A stretch of 64,000 nt of DNA from Caprella mutica (GCA_947561585.1 CANNZV010000328.1:1-64000), one strand, 5' to 3'. Shown: positions 23,906 through 35,324, numbered from the stretch's first letter. The notes: a model not told the origin generated them from the sequence alone. Numbers and translations: made by a program.

Positions 23906-26788
23906 TCATTTTGTAAAACCATTGTCAACAGCGAATTTCTCCATTTGAGTCTCCAGGCCCTCGAATTCCTGAAAAAAAAACTCATGTTAGAAATATACAA
24001 CAAGGATTACAAGGTAAAAAAATTCTCAATTGAAAAAAATAGTAAAATATATTATTGATATACTTTAAAAAAAAATATAAATGGTACAAAATATATATTT
24101 ATTGACAAAAAATCAATTAATGGCAATATATAATCAAATAACCTGTTTTTCAGAGTTAGATCTGCTCATTTCTTGCTCGATAAATCGCTCCATATCTTCA
24201 ATCACACTCAAATTATCTGGAGAAAAGTACTTCTTCAGAGCATCTTCTTGTTTTTCCAGCACTGTTTTCCCTGTTACCAATTCTTCTTTCAATAAACTTT
24301 GCATATACCTCTCCTGAAAAAGATACATGTATATATTTAGCAACTAAGTTACACTCAAATTTATAGTAGTAGCTAATTACTAATTTAATAATAAATTACA
24401 ACATGTGTATAGGGTAAGTTTCGAGTTAACGGACGGTTCAACATTTTTGAACACAAAAAAATTATTGATAATAGCTAGCTATATATTTAACTCTCATTTT
24501 AATTGTTATCCAAGATTCTTGCTGACATCATGGATATAAATTAAAATAAAAGTTTAAAAATATTATAGGTTTCTTTAGGTGTCCAAGAATGTGGAACTGT
24601 CCGAACTAACCTTCTGAGATATAAATAGGGTTGTGATAATATGCTCTTAAAATCATAAATCTTAGGAATATCATAAACAAAAGTAAACGAAATGGTATCT
24701 AATACTATATACCACTGGTTGAAAACAATTCAATAGTGTTTAATTCTCTCCATCTATAATATTTTCGGGATCTATGATTTTAAACGCACATTGTCAAAAC
24801 CCTAGATATAAATTTAAAGAATAGATAGAGACTAGCTACATTCTAACCCTGTCTCTGGCCAGAAGAAGCTCATCAATTTCATCCTGTAGACTTTTAGATT
24901 CTAAGGAAGTTGCTGGTTTCACATGATGGGCATCAGTGGTGAGAAGCAAGTGTTTGGGAATTTTCAGCACCTCATTAATCAAATGGAACTGAAAAGGAAA
25001 CATTATTCTAGACTATTGAAATAGTTCTGGTAGTTAATTTACAGCATCATTTCTTTCCTTTTCATAAGGAACATAGAGTTATGATAAACTACTCTAGAGA
25101 GAGGAAGTGTTGCAGCGATTGAAGGACGCTAAGGAAGACGGTGTAAAACCTTATTTTGTTTTAGTCATATCATTTCTTGATTAAATTTTGTTTCAGTTGT
25201 ATCATTTCTCCATTAAACTGACGCTAAATTGCCAATCACAAGACCCAAAAATAAGGATTTTAGCGTCCCGCAAGACGCGATATTATTTTGGCCACTGACT
25301 CAACACTTGATAAGGAATTGAAACTAAAACAATATGGAACCTATGAACCTCTTCTGCATCCGTGATACAATATAGAATAAGAAAATCTCATCCAATTCCA
25401 TTCAAATTAACAGAACAAAGAAAAGATATAGCTACATAAAGATGGATATAATCTATAGCAATAATTTCAAATTATGGAAAAAATACTACAGCTACAAAAA
25501 ATATGTAATTGGATATCATCAATATACACAAGTTTGTACTAGCCATCTATTAATTGCACATAAACATATGAAAAATAGGGATCTAATTTCTTCTTGCTTT
25601 TGGAAATGTTCTGAGCTCATCAAATGTAGGTTTTCACATAAAACTCAACTAACATGAAGTTTAGAGAGAATCTTGGTAGTCTTTGTCATAATAACAGCCC
25701 TATATCTGGCAGTGCCTTTTCTTTTGTTGTCTGCTGATAACACTTCATCAGGAATCTATGGAAAGAAGATACAGAGTTACCTCACTATAATTAATTTCAG
25801 TCAATAAATTGACAAATGATTATACCACATATACAGTAGGTGCAAAAAAATCCACCAACCTAAAATTAAAACGTGTTGTTACAAGCATAAATAGCTACTA
25901 ACTAGTTTGATATAAAAAAACTATTCCCTCATAAACTAGATAACTATATTAATACGAAAATTAAAACTTATGAAAAAAAATTGTATGATTGAATAAATAT
26001 TTCAATCACTAAGTAGCTACCAACAACAAATTACAGCTACAGCATCTACTAAAGCCTCTTCAGAAAAAGCTTCAGTGGTAAAATCAAATTTAATCAGTAG
26101 AAATTAAGTGAGAAAGTAAATCAAATATATTCACTCCCAGATCACATACTAAATTGAAAATACACTATATAATAAGTAGAACTATTAGGCTAGGTATTCA
26201 ATAAAATTAAATTTAATACAGAAGGAAGATAATAGCTAGTTATAACATTCAATGTAAATTAACATTGTTAAATTACTTCCATTATGTTGTAGCTAGCAAA
26301 TACTCACTCTATTAATATGTTCATCCACTTGGTCAATAGCTACATCAATCCTCTCTTCTATCAGTCGGATCACTGCAAATGTTAGAAAAATAAACACTGA
26401 GGTAGCTAATAGATGCTAGTAGATATCAGTCAGTTATTAACTTATTAGCTATAGGTCAGAAATTTATATGACCAGTCCTTTAATATTCTGAATTAGTTTA
26501 ATGTATATAATTTAAACCTTCAAAGGAATGGAATTTAAAATGTGAAGTTTCACACAAAATTGTATTCTAAAATTTTATTTGATAGAAAGACCAATTTTCT
26601 TTCAATTTTAAATAGCTATCTATATAGACTTACAAGATGTTTGAAACCGTTTTAAAAATGGTCCAGATAGCTTTATTTCAACTACTGGCTATATACTCAC
26701 AACCCTCCACTAGTGACGATGGAAGAAAGCCATAGAATTGAGCTTCATATTCCTCATTCAAGAAATGATTTCCAGATACATTTGCCAT
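23906..26788 (-). CDS. MIS12: MIS12 kinetochore subunit, complete
   Basis: Six coding exons on the minus strand: 26788-26701, 26372-26308, 25755-25654, 24988-24848, 24313-24143 and 23968-23906. All have GT-AG boundaries and phases that join exactly (630 nt, 209 aa; human MIS12 is about 205 aa). The first exon ATG precedes YEAQFYGF (residues 14-21), the family's N-terminal signature. IEERIDVAIDQVDEHI is in exon 2 and KIPKHLLL is at about residues 94-101. The C-terminal half is predicted coiled coil (LQDEIDELLLARDRERYMQ onward, about 119-190). In other animals the protein bridges centromeric CENP-C to the NDC80 complex as part of the Mis12 (MIND) complex. No defects are visible. Intron 4 contains one copy each of MITE families 1 and 2. 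Identity rests on overall pattern and length, not a database search. Confidence 0.9.
24412..24612. mobile_element. MITE family 1 copy in MIS12 intron 4
   Basis: Starts GGGTAAGTTTCGAGTTAACG and ends GAATGTGGAACTGTCCGAAC. A broken TATCCA...TGGATA palindrome marks the centre, as in the family's better copies. Confidence 0.75.
24628..24802. mobile_element. MITE family 2 copy in MIS12 intron 4
   Basis: The ends GGGTTGTGATAATATGCTC and GCACATTGTCAAAACCC are inverted, with AAAATCATAAATC and GATCTATGATTTT as inner arms. TA flanks both ends. Confidence 0.85.
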
Positions 26789-26829
26789 ACTAAATTTGCT
26801 GGAAAGAGGCTGAAATATACAAAATTTTC

Positions 26830-27091
26830 ATGAAGAGCATAATTTCATAATAAAGATGATCTGTCTTTTAACCTGTTAATTCTTGAATTGCAGTTCAATT
26901 GCCAATTAACTTTGCCAGGCTTAAATAGAAAAAATATATATATTTGAGTCAATAAAAATAGTAGAACACAGAATACATGCTTAAGATTTTTGGAAATGTT
27001 AGCAAAGTTCAGTGCTGACATTTCAGGATGGGAAAACAGACTGGAGGATCATAAAATTAATTAGTAGTAACTAATAACCAGTGAATGAAAC
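26830..27091. other. Region upstream of MIS12
   Basis: Expected to hold the MIS12 promoter. No TATA box or initiator can be named with confidence. Confidence 0.35.
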
Positions 27092-27325
27092 CCAGTATGT
27101 ATTCAGTGCAAAAAATCTCACTGACTTTTTCAAAAAGCTGAAAAAATTTAACAAGTTCCAATAATTTGGTTGATCCACCAACATTTTCTCAATTTAACCA
27201 CCTGATATTAATGGTAACATAGGACATAATAAATAATAGGTAGCTAAAAATTCATCGACTTTGCCAGAATATTATTTCCAAAGATGTCGGTGGAACCATG
27301 GGATTTATCATGAAATACAGTCTGG
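27092..27325. mobile_element. CCAGTCTG element, type B (old copy)
   Basis: The ends CCAGTATG and AATACAGTCTGG are mutated versions of the CCAGTCTG terminus. The inside carries TTTTCAAAAAGCTGAAAAAA, an ATGGTAACATAGGA core and GTCGGTGGAA, as in the intact copy at 31073. No target duplication remains. Confidence 0.7.
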
Positions 27326-27463
27326 TAATTTAGAGTCGCTGTCAACTGCAGCAATCGATGGTTGCACTATCAATCAATGTCACCATATCATGATATCTGC
27401 AATGAAATGTTGTTAATTAGATGCTATAGAATTGTAAATATAATGATTAATGTAGTAAATGTA

Positions 27464-27690
27464 CCAAGTAATAAAGAATGTCCAAACTCGCCATTTTAAT
27501 GGCGAGTTTGTGACAGTTATTTTGAGCCCTTCAATTGCAAATGGCGAGTTTTATCTATTTTTCTCCTATGCTACAATGTTATTTTGGAGAGAATTTATGA
27601 AAATTTGATCATTTTGGAGAGAATTTGTTGAATTTTGGAGAGAGCTGGAGAGACAAATGGTGAGTTTATGAGACATACTATTTTACTTGG
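27464..27690. mobile_element. CCAAGTAA element, type A, 227 bp, TSD TAAATGTA
   Basis: Terminal CCAAGTAATA/ATTTTACTTGG. The left arm is a palindrome around CGCCATTTTAATGGCG. The core reads TCTCCTATGCTACAATGTT, then repeated TTTTGGAGAGAATTT words. TAAATGTA lies directly on both sides (27456-27463 and 27691-27698). Confidence 0.92.
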
Positions 27691-27824
27691 TAAATGTAAA
27701 AGTGATTGTAGCAGAATTAGTGTGATTATAGGAATTAGCATATTCAAAATTATTAGTAGAGAATAGCTATCTCAAATATCTCCTATATTGATATGTCTAT
27801 TAGTTATGCAAATCATGCCATATT

Positions 27825-28064
27825 CCAGTCTGAATTTGATGCACAAAATTCCACTGACTTTTTGAAAAAGCAGAAAAAATGCACCATTAATTTCCAGTAA
27901 TTTGGCTGATACACCAACATTTTACCTATTTATCCACCGAAAATTACCTAATGGTAATATAGGAATAAATAGCTAAAAATCCACCGACTTTGCCAGAATA
28001 TTATTTTAAAGGGCAAAAAATTCCAATGACATGTCGGTGGAATTTACCACGAAATACAGACTGG
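27825..28064. mobile_element. CCAGTCTG element, type B
   Basis: Starts CCAGTCTGAATTTGATGC and ends CACGAAATACAGACTGG, with TTTTTGAAAAAGCAG, ACCGACTTTGCCAGAATATT and ATGTCGGTGGAA inside. The flanks do not form a clear duplication. Confidence 0.82.
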
Positions 28065-28270
28065 GCGTCGGTGTAAGACATCAGGTCACTCAGGTGTAAT
28101 TTGGTATTCAGTGGAATGTAATTTGGTATGATCAGGCATAATTCGGTATAGTCAGGCATATTTTAGTATAATCAGGCATAATTCGGTATAACCAGGTGTA
28201 ATTCGGTATTCAGTGGAATGTAATTCGGTATAATCCCGTTTAATTTGGTGTAATTCGGTATTTAGTGTAA
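28065..28270. repeat. GTAATTCGGTAT tandem repeat
   Basis: Units of about 16-20 bp (TCAGGCATAATTCGGTATAG) and a larger unit with TTCAGTGGAATG occur about eleven times. The same GTAATTCGGTAT text recurs at 62480-62645. Confidence 0.8.
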
Positions 28271-29159
28271 CCGAAGGTAGGTACCTACCGATGATTCGAT
28301 GAACAGTGGAACACAGTGAAAATGTAGTTTTCACTGCGTTTTTCTCAATTACTATAATACTATTATTACCCAAATATAGTACCTAGGTACCTAGCCTACA
28401 TAAATGTTTTTCAAAGTATATTTTAGATAAGATACCAAATGTACCTACCTTAGGCTACCAATCTACCTAACTAGGTTATGAATGTGAAGTTCCTAGCAAC
28501 ATTTAACGAAAAAATTTCAACATTTAAATTTTCCCTCCATCAAATCAATGATTCAATCTGAGCAGGTCTTTGGAAAAAGCGGAAATAAATAGGTAGCTAG
28601 GTAGGTATACTAGTGATTATTTTCGTGATTATTTTCTATCAATATTTTGGTCGTTACGTAACTAGATAGTTACATAATTTTTTAGGTCTTTTATTATATG
28701 AGATCTCGCCTGTTGAGTTAAAGATATCCTTCCCGTTATAGCTAGGTTACCAAATAGGTACCTAATTCGTTTGGTAGAAATTACGGACCAAAACTGAAGA
28801 TAACTAATTTGTATGATAGAGCATTTTATGCATTCATATTAATGATCAGGGAAGCTATTTATCACCACGGAAACCTTTTGGATTTAATTAGCTAGGTATA
28901 TCAAGAAAAAAGCTTATTAATTAGGTATTTATAATTTGGCATCTGTATTCTCTGCGGACTGAGGTAATCATTAAAAAGAAGCGTGAAGTTGAGGAAGAGA
29001 ACCATTTTGTGAACTTGTGAAAGAAAACCATTTTGTAAAGAAAACTAGATGGGTACTAGACATGATGTTTTGCATCTTCTTGAAATAAGTTTATGAGTCT
29101 ATATTAAAGTTAATAAACGCATGACAAAAAAGCGTGGGCAACTGATTGTGCTGGTTCAA
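28271..29159. other. No recognised feature
   Basis: AT-rich spacer with scattered GTAGGTACC simple motifs. No gene seen. Confidence 0.5.
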
Positions 29160-29400
29160 AATGATTTCCGACTTTTAGATACAGCCTTAAGTGTTCATTT
29201 ATTTTTCCGTATTTCTCTCCTATATTTACGTTTAATTTGCTAACATGGTTGGTCTTTGGAGAGAAATTGTCCCAAAAACTAAATACCTATATGGAGACTG
29301 ATTGTACCTAGGTACATGCTTTGCAGACTGGAGTGGTCAGAGAGACAGAGTAACTGTCTCTCTGCGAGACTGCGGGTCGCGGGAGAAGAGACGCATTAGG
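29160..29400. mobile_element. Fragments of CCAGTCTG elements
   Basis: GGAGAGAAATTGTCCCAAAA and ATGCTTTGCAGACTGG match the right half of a type E copy (34703-34940). Directly beyond, GTAACTGTCTCTC and GGGAGAAGAGACGCATT match the right end of type C (33663-33922). Confidence 0.7.
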
Positions 29401-29731
29401 TTGGGGGTCGTACCACTTTTTATCAAAGTGGGGCCTGCATGTAATTCAAATATTACAGAATGATATATACCTGTAAATTAACTGTTGCATCAAAGTGGGC
29501 ATATTTCTTTACCCCCGAATACAACTTACAAGCCCTTTATTTTAAGACGGGCCGGAAGACGCTATGCACATTATTACCCTCACATATGCCAAATATCAAC
29601 ATTATGTTCCAATTTGAAGTTGAGAACTGTATCTATTTAATTTCTCTAATAATATTCAAAATGTAGTTAAATAATCATAAATGTTAATGACTTTATTTCT
29701 CCAATATAAATATAAGAATGACTATAGGTAT
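29401..29731. other. No recognised feature
   Basis: Short spacer. The 68-codon ORF at 29460-29666 has no support. Confidence 0.45.
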
Positions 29732-29958
29732 CCAAGTAAAATAGTATGTCTCATAAACTCTCCATTTGTCTCTCCAGCTCTCTCCAAAATTCAACAAATT
29801 CTCTCCAAAATGATCAAATTTTCATAAATTCTCTCCAAAATAACATTGTAGCATAGGAGAAAAATAGATAAAACTCGCCATTTGCAATTAAAGGGCTCAA
29901 AATAACTGTCACAAACTCGCCATTAAAATGGCGAGTTTGGACATGTTTTATTACTTGG
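29732..29958. mobile_element. CCAAGTAA element, type A, 227 bp, TSD ATAGGTAT
   Basis: Same length and termini as the copy at 27464 but in the opposite orientation. ATAGGTAT lies on both sides (29724-29731, 29959-29966). Confidence 0.93.
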
Positions 29959-30101
29959 ATAGGTATTTCTCCATTATTTTAACATCTTGTGTAGAATGTT
30001 ATATCAAACATTCCTGTTGCCAATTACCCTCTTTTAAGCCTATCAAGATGTTGCGTCTTTCTGCCTCATTTACCTCGGTGATTTTTAGATATTCTAACAC
30101 G

Positions 30102-30519
30102 CCAAGTAAAATAGTATGTCCCATAAACTTGCCATTTGTCTCTCCAGCTCTCTCCAAAATTCAACAAATTCTCTCCAAAATGATCAAATTTTCATAAATT
30201 CTCTTCAAAATAAAATTGTAGCATAGGAGAAAAATAGTTAAAACCCAGTCTGCAGAAACTGGTTAAGTGTTCGTAGAGATCTCTTGTTCTGTTCGTAGCA
30301 AAATTAATGTAAATACCTATAGGAATTAATTCAGAAGTGTTCGTAGCAAAATTAATGTAAATATAGGAATTAATTCAAAATTGTTCGGAGAGAATATCCC
30401 AAATATCTCACATATTCTGCAGACTGGGTTAAAACTCTCCATTTGCAATTGAAGGGCTCAAAATAACTGTCACAAACTCGCCATTAAAATGGCGAGTTTG
30501 GACATGCCTTATTACTTGG
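30102..30519. mobile_element. CCAAGTAA element, type A, interrupted, TSD CTAACACG
   Basis: CTAACACG flanks both ends (30094-30101, 30520-30527). Removing the insertion at 30245-30427 and one 8-bp duplication leaves exactly 227 bp, the length of the two intact copies. Confidence 0.93.
30245..30427. mobile_element. CCAGTCTG element, type D, 183 bp, nested, TSD GTTAAAAC
   Basis: Starts CCAGTCTGCAGAAACTGG and ends ATATTCTGCAGACTGG. Internal words are GTTCGTAGAGA and AAATTAATGTAAAT, with an ATAGGAATTAATTC core. GTTAAAAC lies on both sides (30237-30244, 30428-30435). Confidence 0.93.
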
Positions 30520-30527
30520 CTAACACG

Positions 30528-31072
30528 GTCAATGTCTCTCATATAATTTTATAAAGTAGCAGTAGCCAGTAGGTACCTAACGGCTAACTGTGTAATATAT
30601 TTGAATTCAAAGACAATGTGACAATAGACTCAACTAACCCATATATATTCTTCTAACGGATACTAAGAGTAAATATTTTCCTACCTTTATTTCATTTATT
30701 TCTCTGCATGCGGTAATAATATTATTTCTCCTTATCTCATCAGTACCTACTACCTAGTTATTTTATTAATATACTATTTAGGATATATCCTAAGTAATAG
30801 TCAATACCATTACCAATGTTAATTATTCATTTCTCATATATTATAAATATTATTAGAAAATTTCAATTATATATTGTCTTTAATATAATCTTTCTCAATA
30901 GGCAATAACCAATTCAACATCTAACCAACGTATATATCAGGTTTCAATGAATAAATGTTCTAGAACAGTGACCCGTTCATTCTGCTGTCTCGTTTTCTAT
31001 GCAAAAGATAATGTTCGTGAAAATTTTAACATAAACTACGTCATTCTGCTTTCATGCCTAACCCAGTCTGTA
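30528..31072. other. No recognised feature
   Basis: AT-rich spacer between mobile elements. Confidence 0.5.
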
Positions 31073-31303
31073 TTTCGTGGTAAATTCCACCGACATGTCG
31101 GTGGAACTTTTTCCCTTTGAATATAATATTCTGACAAAGTCGGTGGATTTTTAGCTATTTATTCTTATGTTGCCATTAATTTTCGGTGGAAAAATGGATA
31201 AAATCAAAATGTTGGTGGATCAGCCAAACTACTGAAATTTATGGTGGATTTTTTCAGCTTTTTCAAAAAGTCAGTGGAATTTTGTGCACCAAATACAGAC
31301 TGG
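31073..31303. mobile_element. CCAGTCTG element, type B, 231 bp, TSD TGCCTAAC
   Basis: Ends CCAGTCTGTATTTCGTGG and CAAATACAGACTGG. Arms are built from CCACCGACATGTCGGTGG and GTCGGTGGATTTTTAGC. The core reads ATTCTTATGTTGCCATTAAT. TGCCTAAC is duplicated exactly (31065-31072, 31304-31311). Confidence 0.94.
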
Positions 31304-31820
31304 TGCCTAACTTTTTAATCAAAGAAGTTCTCTTCATCTTAAATTATTTGATTGATACTAATTCTATTCATCTGAGAAGTAGCTCAACTGAATTCATGAT
31401 GAAAGATAATTATGTAATTCATTTAAAATTTAAATCATCATTATCTATGATATATTAGCTAAAATATGTCGATTGTGACAAACAAAATATGATTGTTACT
31501 GACTGGTTTGCCACTACTGAAATCACAACCACTACTGCTTCTGGTTTAGACATCTGTTGATGTTATTTAAATCTACTGTTTCCAGTAATTCACATCATAC
31601 TATACTAGTGTACGGATCGTCCTACTCTACACGAATCAATCTGCTGATATCTATACCTCGAGCTGGCCTCATATATGTCTCGAAATAAGTGCCATTCGTA
31701 GACATAGAAAACGAATACAAATTTTTGTGATTATTTCACGGTAACTAAAAAACATCAATATTATAATTCAGATGAGGTTATTAGAAGCAATTGGTTCAGA
31801 AATTCAACATATCCCATTTT
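31304..31820. other. Spacer with a dispersed repeat
   Basis: GATGAGGTTATTAGAAGCAA (31771-31790) reappears inverted near 60690-60710. Neighbouring text (AGACATAGAAAAC) also matches there in inverted orientation, so this is a copy of an unnamed dispersed repeat. Confidence 0.5.
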
Positions 31821-32024
31821 GTGGTAAGTTCCGTGTTATTGCACGGTTCCATATTTTCGAACACGTGAAAATCTCTATATAATTATTTTTATTTGACTTT
31901 AATTTCAATTATTCATGGTACCAATTACTATTTAGAATAGAAGTTAAGTAAAAATTATTATAATTTCATTTCTGAGGTGACCGAAAATTAATTGTACAAC
32001 CAATCAATAACTTGGATTGAACTT
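31821..32024. mobile_element. MITE family 1 copy, diverged
   Basis: Left GTGGTAAGTTCCGTGTTATT and GGTTCCATATTTTCGAAC. Right GGTGACCGAAAATTAATTG and a degraded terminus. Confidence 0.55.
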
Positions 32025-32379
32025 AGTAGCTATACCCAACTACCATATATATTTCATGGACATAGAGCATTCAACTGCTATTTGTTCAATGTAACACAAT
32101 AATTATAGAAATATATATGATAATGAATATATGTATGTAGTGGAATAAGTATGATCACTACAGTTTTCATTAGTTAGATTAATTATTATGTAATGCTTTT
32201 ATTGTGAAATTCGGAATTTATTTCAAAAGAAGCAGCTTCAAGATAGAATATTAGATGAACTATTTAAGCTACCAATAAAATTTGTTAACTATTGCATCAT
32301 ATTATCTGTCTAATTAGGAACCAGGGTACCTAACTATATAGAGAGATTCGTAGGTGCTAAATATATATAACTCATTAAT
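32025..32379. other. No recognised feature
   Basis: AT-rich spacer. Confidence 0.5.
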
Positions 32380-32560
32380 ACTATTATAATGCGGAATCAC
32401 GGTGTCTATTTCAGACGTTGGGTAGCGATTACGAGCCAGCAGAAATGAGTATAAAATGGTTAAATATGATATCATTTGGACCAAAAATATACCTAAATTA
32501 CATAACTAGGGTTATTTCTCAATTAAGTTGTAATACGAAATCACGCACTAAAAAAAGTAT
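32380..32560. mobile_element. Fragment related to the Mutator-like element at 50694
   Basis: TTGGGTAGCGATTACGAGCC, CAGAAATGAGTATAAAATGG and GGGTTATTTCTCAATTAAG align with the inner right terminal repeat of the 885-bp element at 50694-51578 (for example GAAATGAGTATAAAATGG near 51390-51410). Confidence 0.65.
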
Positions 32561-32883
32561 CAACCGTTTAATTTCCTCCTATATTTAAATGTATTTTACC
32601 TAGAACAGAAGGCAAAATAGAAAATTTCTTGGAGAACATTTTGCCAGTTCCTGCAGTCTGGAATTATTGGAGAGAATTTTGTGTTTGTGCTTCAGGTCCC
32701 CCAACGATTTTCGCTATTTTGACACTATACAGGGTGGGGCGTAAGTTTGGAAGCAATTTTTCAAACATTAATATAATTCTTAAAAATAAGTTCCTAAGTA
32801 GGTGATAGGGTTTGAACTATAGTAGAGACACTACATTATGACGTGGCAGTGTTATTTTTTACAAAAAATTAGTCAATTCAAAA

Positions 32884-34148
32884 ATGTCAGACAAAAGAGA
32901 AGCCATTATTGCTCTACACCGTGCCGGGAAGTCAGATTCCGTCATTTCAAAGACTCTCTCAATAGCGAGATCGACTGTTTGGAAGTGTGTGAAGCGTTTT
33001 AATGAGAGAGGAGACTTGACTGATCATCCAAGAAGTGGTAGACCACGCTCACCAACGCACCAAACAACTGATAAAATGTGCCCGAGAGAAGATCAGGAGG
33101 AACCCGAAAAGGTCAATATGATTGTTAGCCAAAACAGCTAATGTGAGTCCCAGAACAATGAGAAGAGTTGTCAAAGAAGACCTAAAGATGTCCTCTTTCA
33201 CCCTCCAAAAGAGACAGACTCTCTCAGAAGCTGTAAAGAAAAAGAGATTGGAGAGAAGCAAAGCACTTCTGAGAGAATTGAAGTCTGGCACGGCTGGTGA
33301 AATTGTTTGGTCTGACGAAAAAAATTTCACAGTGGAAATGTCTCACAACCGGAGGAATGACAGAATAATTGGTAAAAGTGCAAAAGACATCCCATACAAC
33401 CAAAAAACTGTCCACAGAACCATGAAACCTGCTTCAGTATTGGTCTGGGCTGCCGTTTCAGAAACTTGGAGATCTCCTTTAATTTTTGTGGAACAAGGCG
33501 CCAAAATCAATGCTAAATGTTTTATTGAGAATATTTTGACTCCAATGTTGGAGTCGGCTAAGGATCACTTCGGTAATGACACTCTATGGACATTTCAGCA
33601 AGACAGCTCGACTTCACATACTGCAAATGTCACTCAAAACTGGTGCCATGACCATCTTCCACCCAGTCTGCAGAATATGGAACATTTTTCCTAGACTCTC
33701 TGCGGGAGTTTTTGATTGAATTTTTAGAAATTGGAGATCTCTGCGGGAGATCTTGAATTAATCCTATGTTACCATTAATTTAGCTGCGTGAGATTTTGAA
33801 TTAATTCCTATGTTACTATTAATTTAGCTGCGGGAGATTCTGAATCTGCAACTGAAAGTCGGAGAGTAACTGTCTCTCAAATTAAAATCTCTGCGGGAGA
33901 AGAGACGCATTCTGCAGACTGGTCTTCCACGGCTTTGGTCCAAAGAAATGTGGCCTCCCTGCTCCCCAGATGTTAATCCTATGGACTTTTCGGTATGGTC
34001 CATTCTTGAATCAAAAGCCTGTGGTAAATTCCATCGCAGTGTGGATGATTTAAAGCGTTCGCTCCAGAGATCTTGGAAGGAAATTCCATAAGAACAGTTG
34101 CGTGCCGCAGTAGGAGGAGTTCGGAGGAGATTTGAGGCTGTTATTTAA
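32884..34148 (+). pseudogene. maT transposase, broken by frameshift, stop and insertion
   Basis: The ATG at 32884 opens a helix-turn-helix region (AIIALHRAGKSDSVISKTLS, about residues 7-26, and RSGRPRSPTHQ). A frameshift near 33066 moves the reading to the frame of KTANVSPRTMRRVVKEDL. Catalytic blocks are WSDEKNF (first D), FQQDSSTSHT (second D) and, after the nested element, CSPDVNPMD (third D). Rejoining the flanks gives 37 residues between the second and third D, hence DD37D, the spacing known for maT elements. An in-frame TAA follows WKEIP near 34090. The gene is therefore dead in at least three ways. It reads to TAA near 34148. Confidence 0.93.
33663..33922. mobile_element. CCAGTCTG element, type C, 260 bp, inside the maT transposase, TSD TCTTCCAC
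   Basis: Ends CCAGTCTGCAGAATATGG and CATTCTGCAGACTGG. Arms carry CTCTGCGGGAGA words. The core is AATTAATTCCTATGTTACTA. TCTTCCAC is duplicated on both sides (33655-33662, 33923-33930) and comes from the transposase codons L-P-R. Confidence 0.95.
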
Positions 34149-34407
34149 AACAAGGGGGGACATTTTGAATAAATTTATGATTTTTGAATTCTTAAAACCC
34201 TTATGTAATAATACATAACTGTAAATTATTAAATATATTTTTCGTTGGATTATAATATGCCATTTCATTTGCTTCCAAACTTACGCCCCACCCTGTATAG
34301 GTTAAAGGAGCCATTTTAATACTTTTTTTTCACGAATGTCATTTTTGTGCAAATACTTCGTTTTTCAAGATATAGCGCAAACTGCGCAATTAAGTTTTTG
34401 GTATGAA

Positions 34408-34688
34408 CCAGTCTGTATAACTGTATTTAATGGTAAATTCCACTGACATGTTGCTGTTGGTGGAATTTTTCCCCCTTTGAAAATAATATTCTGGCTAATT
34501 TGGTGGATTTTTTGCTATATATTCTTATTCGGCTTATTCCTATGTTACCATTAATTTTCGGTGGATAAATTGGGTCCGGAAATTGCTGGTTGATCAGGCC
34601 GATCAGCGTAATTACTGGAAATTTATGGTGGGTTTTTTTCAGCTTTTTGTAAAAGTCAGTGGGATTTTGTGCACCAAATACAGACAGG
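34408..34688. mobile_element. CCAGTCTG element, type B, TSD GGTATGAA/GTTATGAA
   Basis: Starts CCAGTCTGTATAACTGTATT and ends CACCAAATACAGACAGG. It has the ATTCCTATGTTACCATTAAT core and GGTGGATTTT words. The flanking octamers differ at one base, suggesting an older insertion. Confidence 0.88.
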
Positions 34689-34702
34689 GTTATGAATAAC
34701 AT

Positions 34703-34940
34703 CCAGTCTGCAAAGTATGCACAATCAGTCTCCAGATATTTAATTTTTAGGGTAATTTCTCTCCTAAGATTATCAAATTTCTCTCCAAAATGGCCAGATA
34801 TTTCAAAATACTCTCCAAAAATTACATGTAAATATAGGAGTTAATTAGAAAATTGTCGACGGATAATTCAGGAGACTAATTTCAAGGCCTGAATATTCAC
34901 CGAATAAAATTCACAACTTCATGGATCTTTTGCAGACTGG
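34703..34940. mobile_element. CCAGTCTG element, type E, 238 bp, TSD AATAACAT
   Basis: Starts CCAGTCTGCAAAGTATGC and ends ATCTTTTGCAGACTGG. Arms carry TTTCTCTCC(T/A)A words. The core is ATGTAAATATAGGAGTTAAT. AATAACAT is exactly duplicated (34695-34702, 34941-34948). Only 14 bp separate it from the type B copy. Confidence 0.93.
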
Positions 34941-34948
34941 AATAACAT

Positions 34949-35324
34949 TAAGTTTGTAGAAAACACAAGGCTTTCTGCCTTTTAGATTTTTGTGACATGA
35001 AATCTTGGTGCCATGAAACTGTTAATGTAGTTCACTGTATCTGCTAGTTTGTTGTACTGCACACATCATGATTGTTTAATGACCTGGCAGGGGGTTTTGG
35101 GAGGCGGCATGCCCCCAATATACTTATTTGTGATGTTAATTTTTAATGTATCTTTCCATGCCCCCAAACTTCACCTAACCCATTGGAAACTTGGTTGCGC
35201 TATATCTCAAAAATGAAGCATTTGCACAACAAATGGTATTCTTGAAAAACGTCTTAAAATGGCTCCTTTTACCTATATAAAATGTCAAAATATCGAAAAT
35301 TGGTGGGGGACCTAAAGCACAAAT
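34949..35324. other. No recognised gene
   Basis: Contains a slightly GC-richer stretch (CTGGCAGGGGGTTTTGGGAG near 35085) and text related to the flank of the maT element (TTTGCACAACAAATGG, AAAATGGCTCCTTTTACC), which is inverted relative to 34300-34390. Confidence 0.4.

Larger units (their letters stand above)
32730..34295 (+). mobile_element. maT-type (DD37D) mariner-family transposon, defective
   Basis: Termini CAGGGTGGGGCGTAAGTTTG and, at the right, CAAACTTACGCCCCACCCTG, flanked by TA. Excluding the nested 260-bp element the transposon is about 1.3 kb, normal for mariner/maT elements. Confidence 0.95.
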
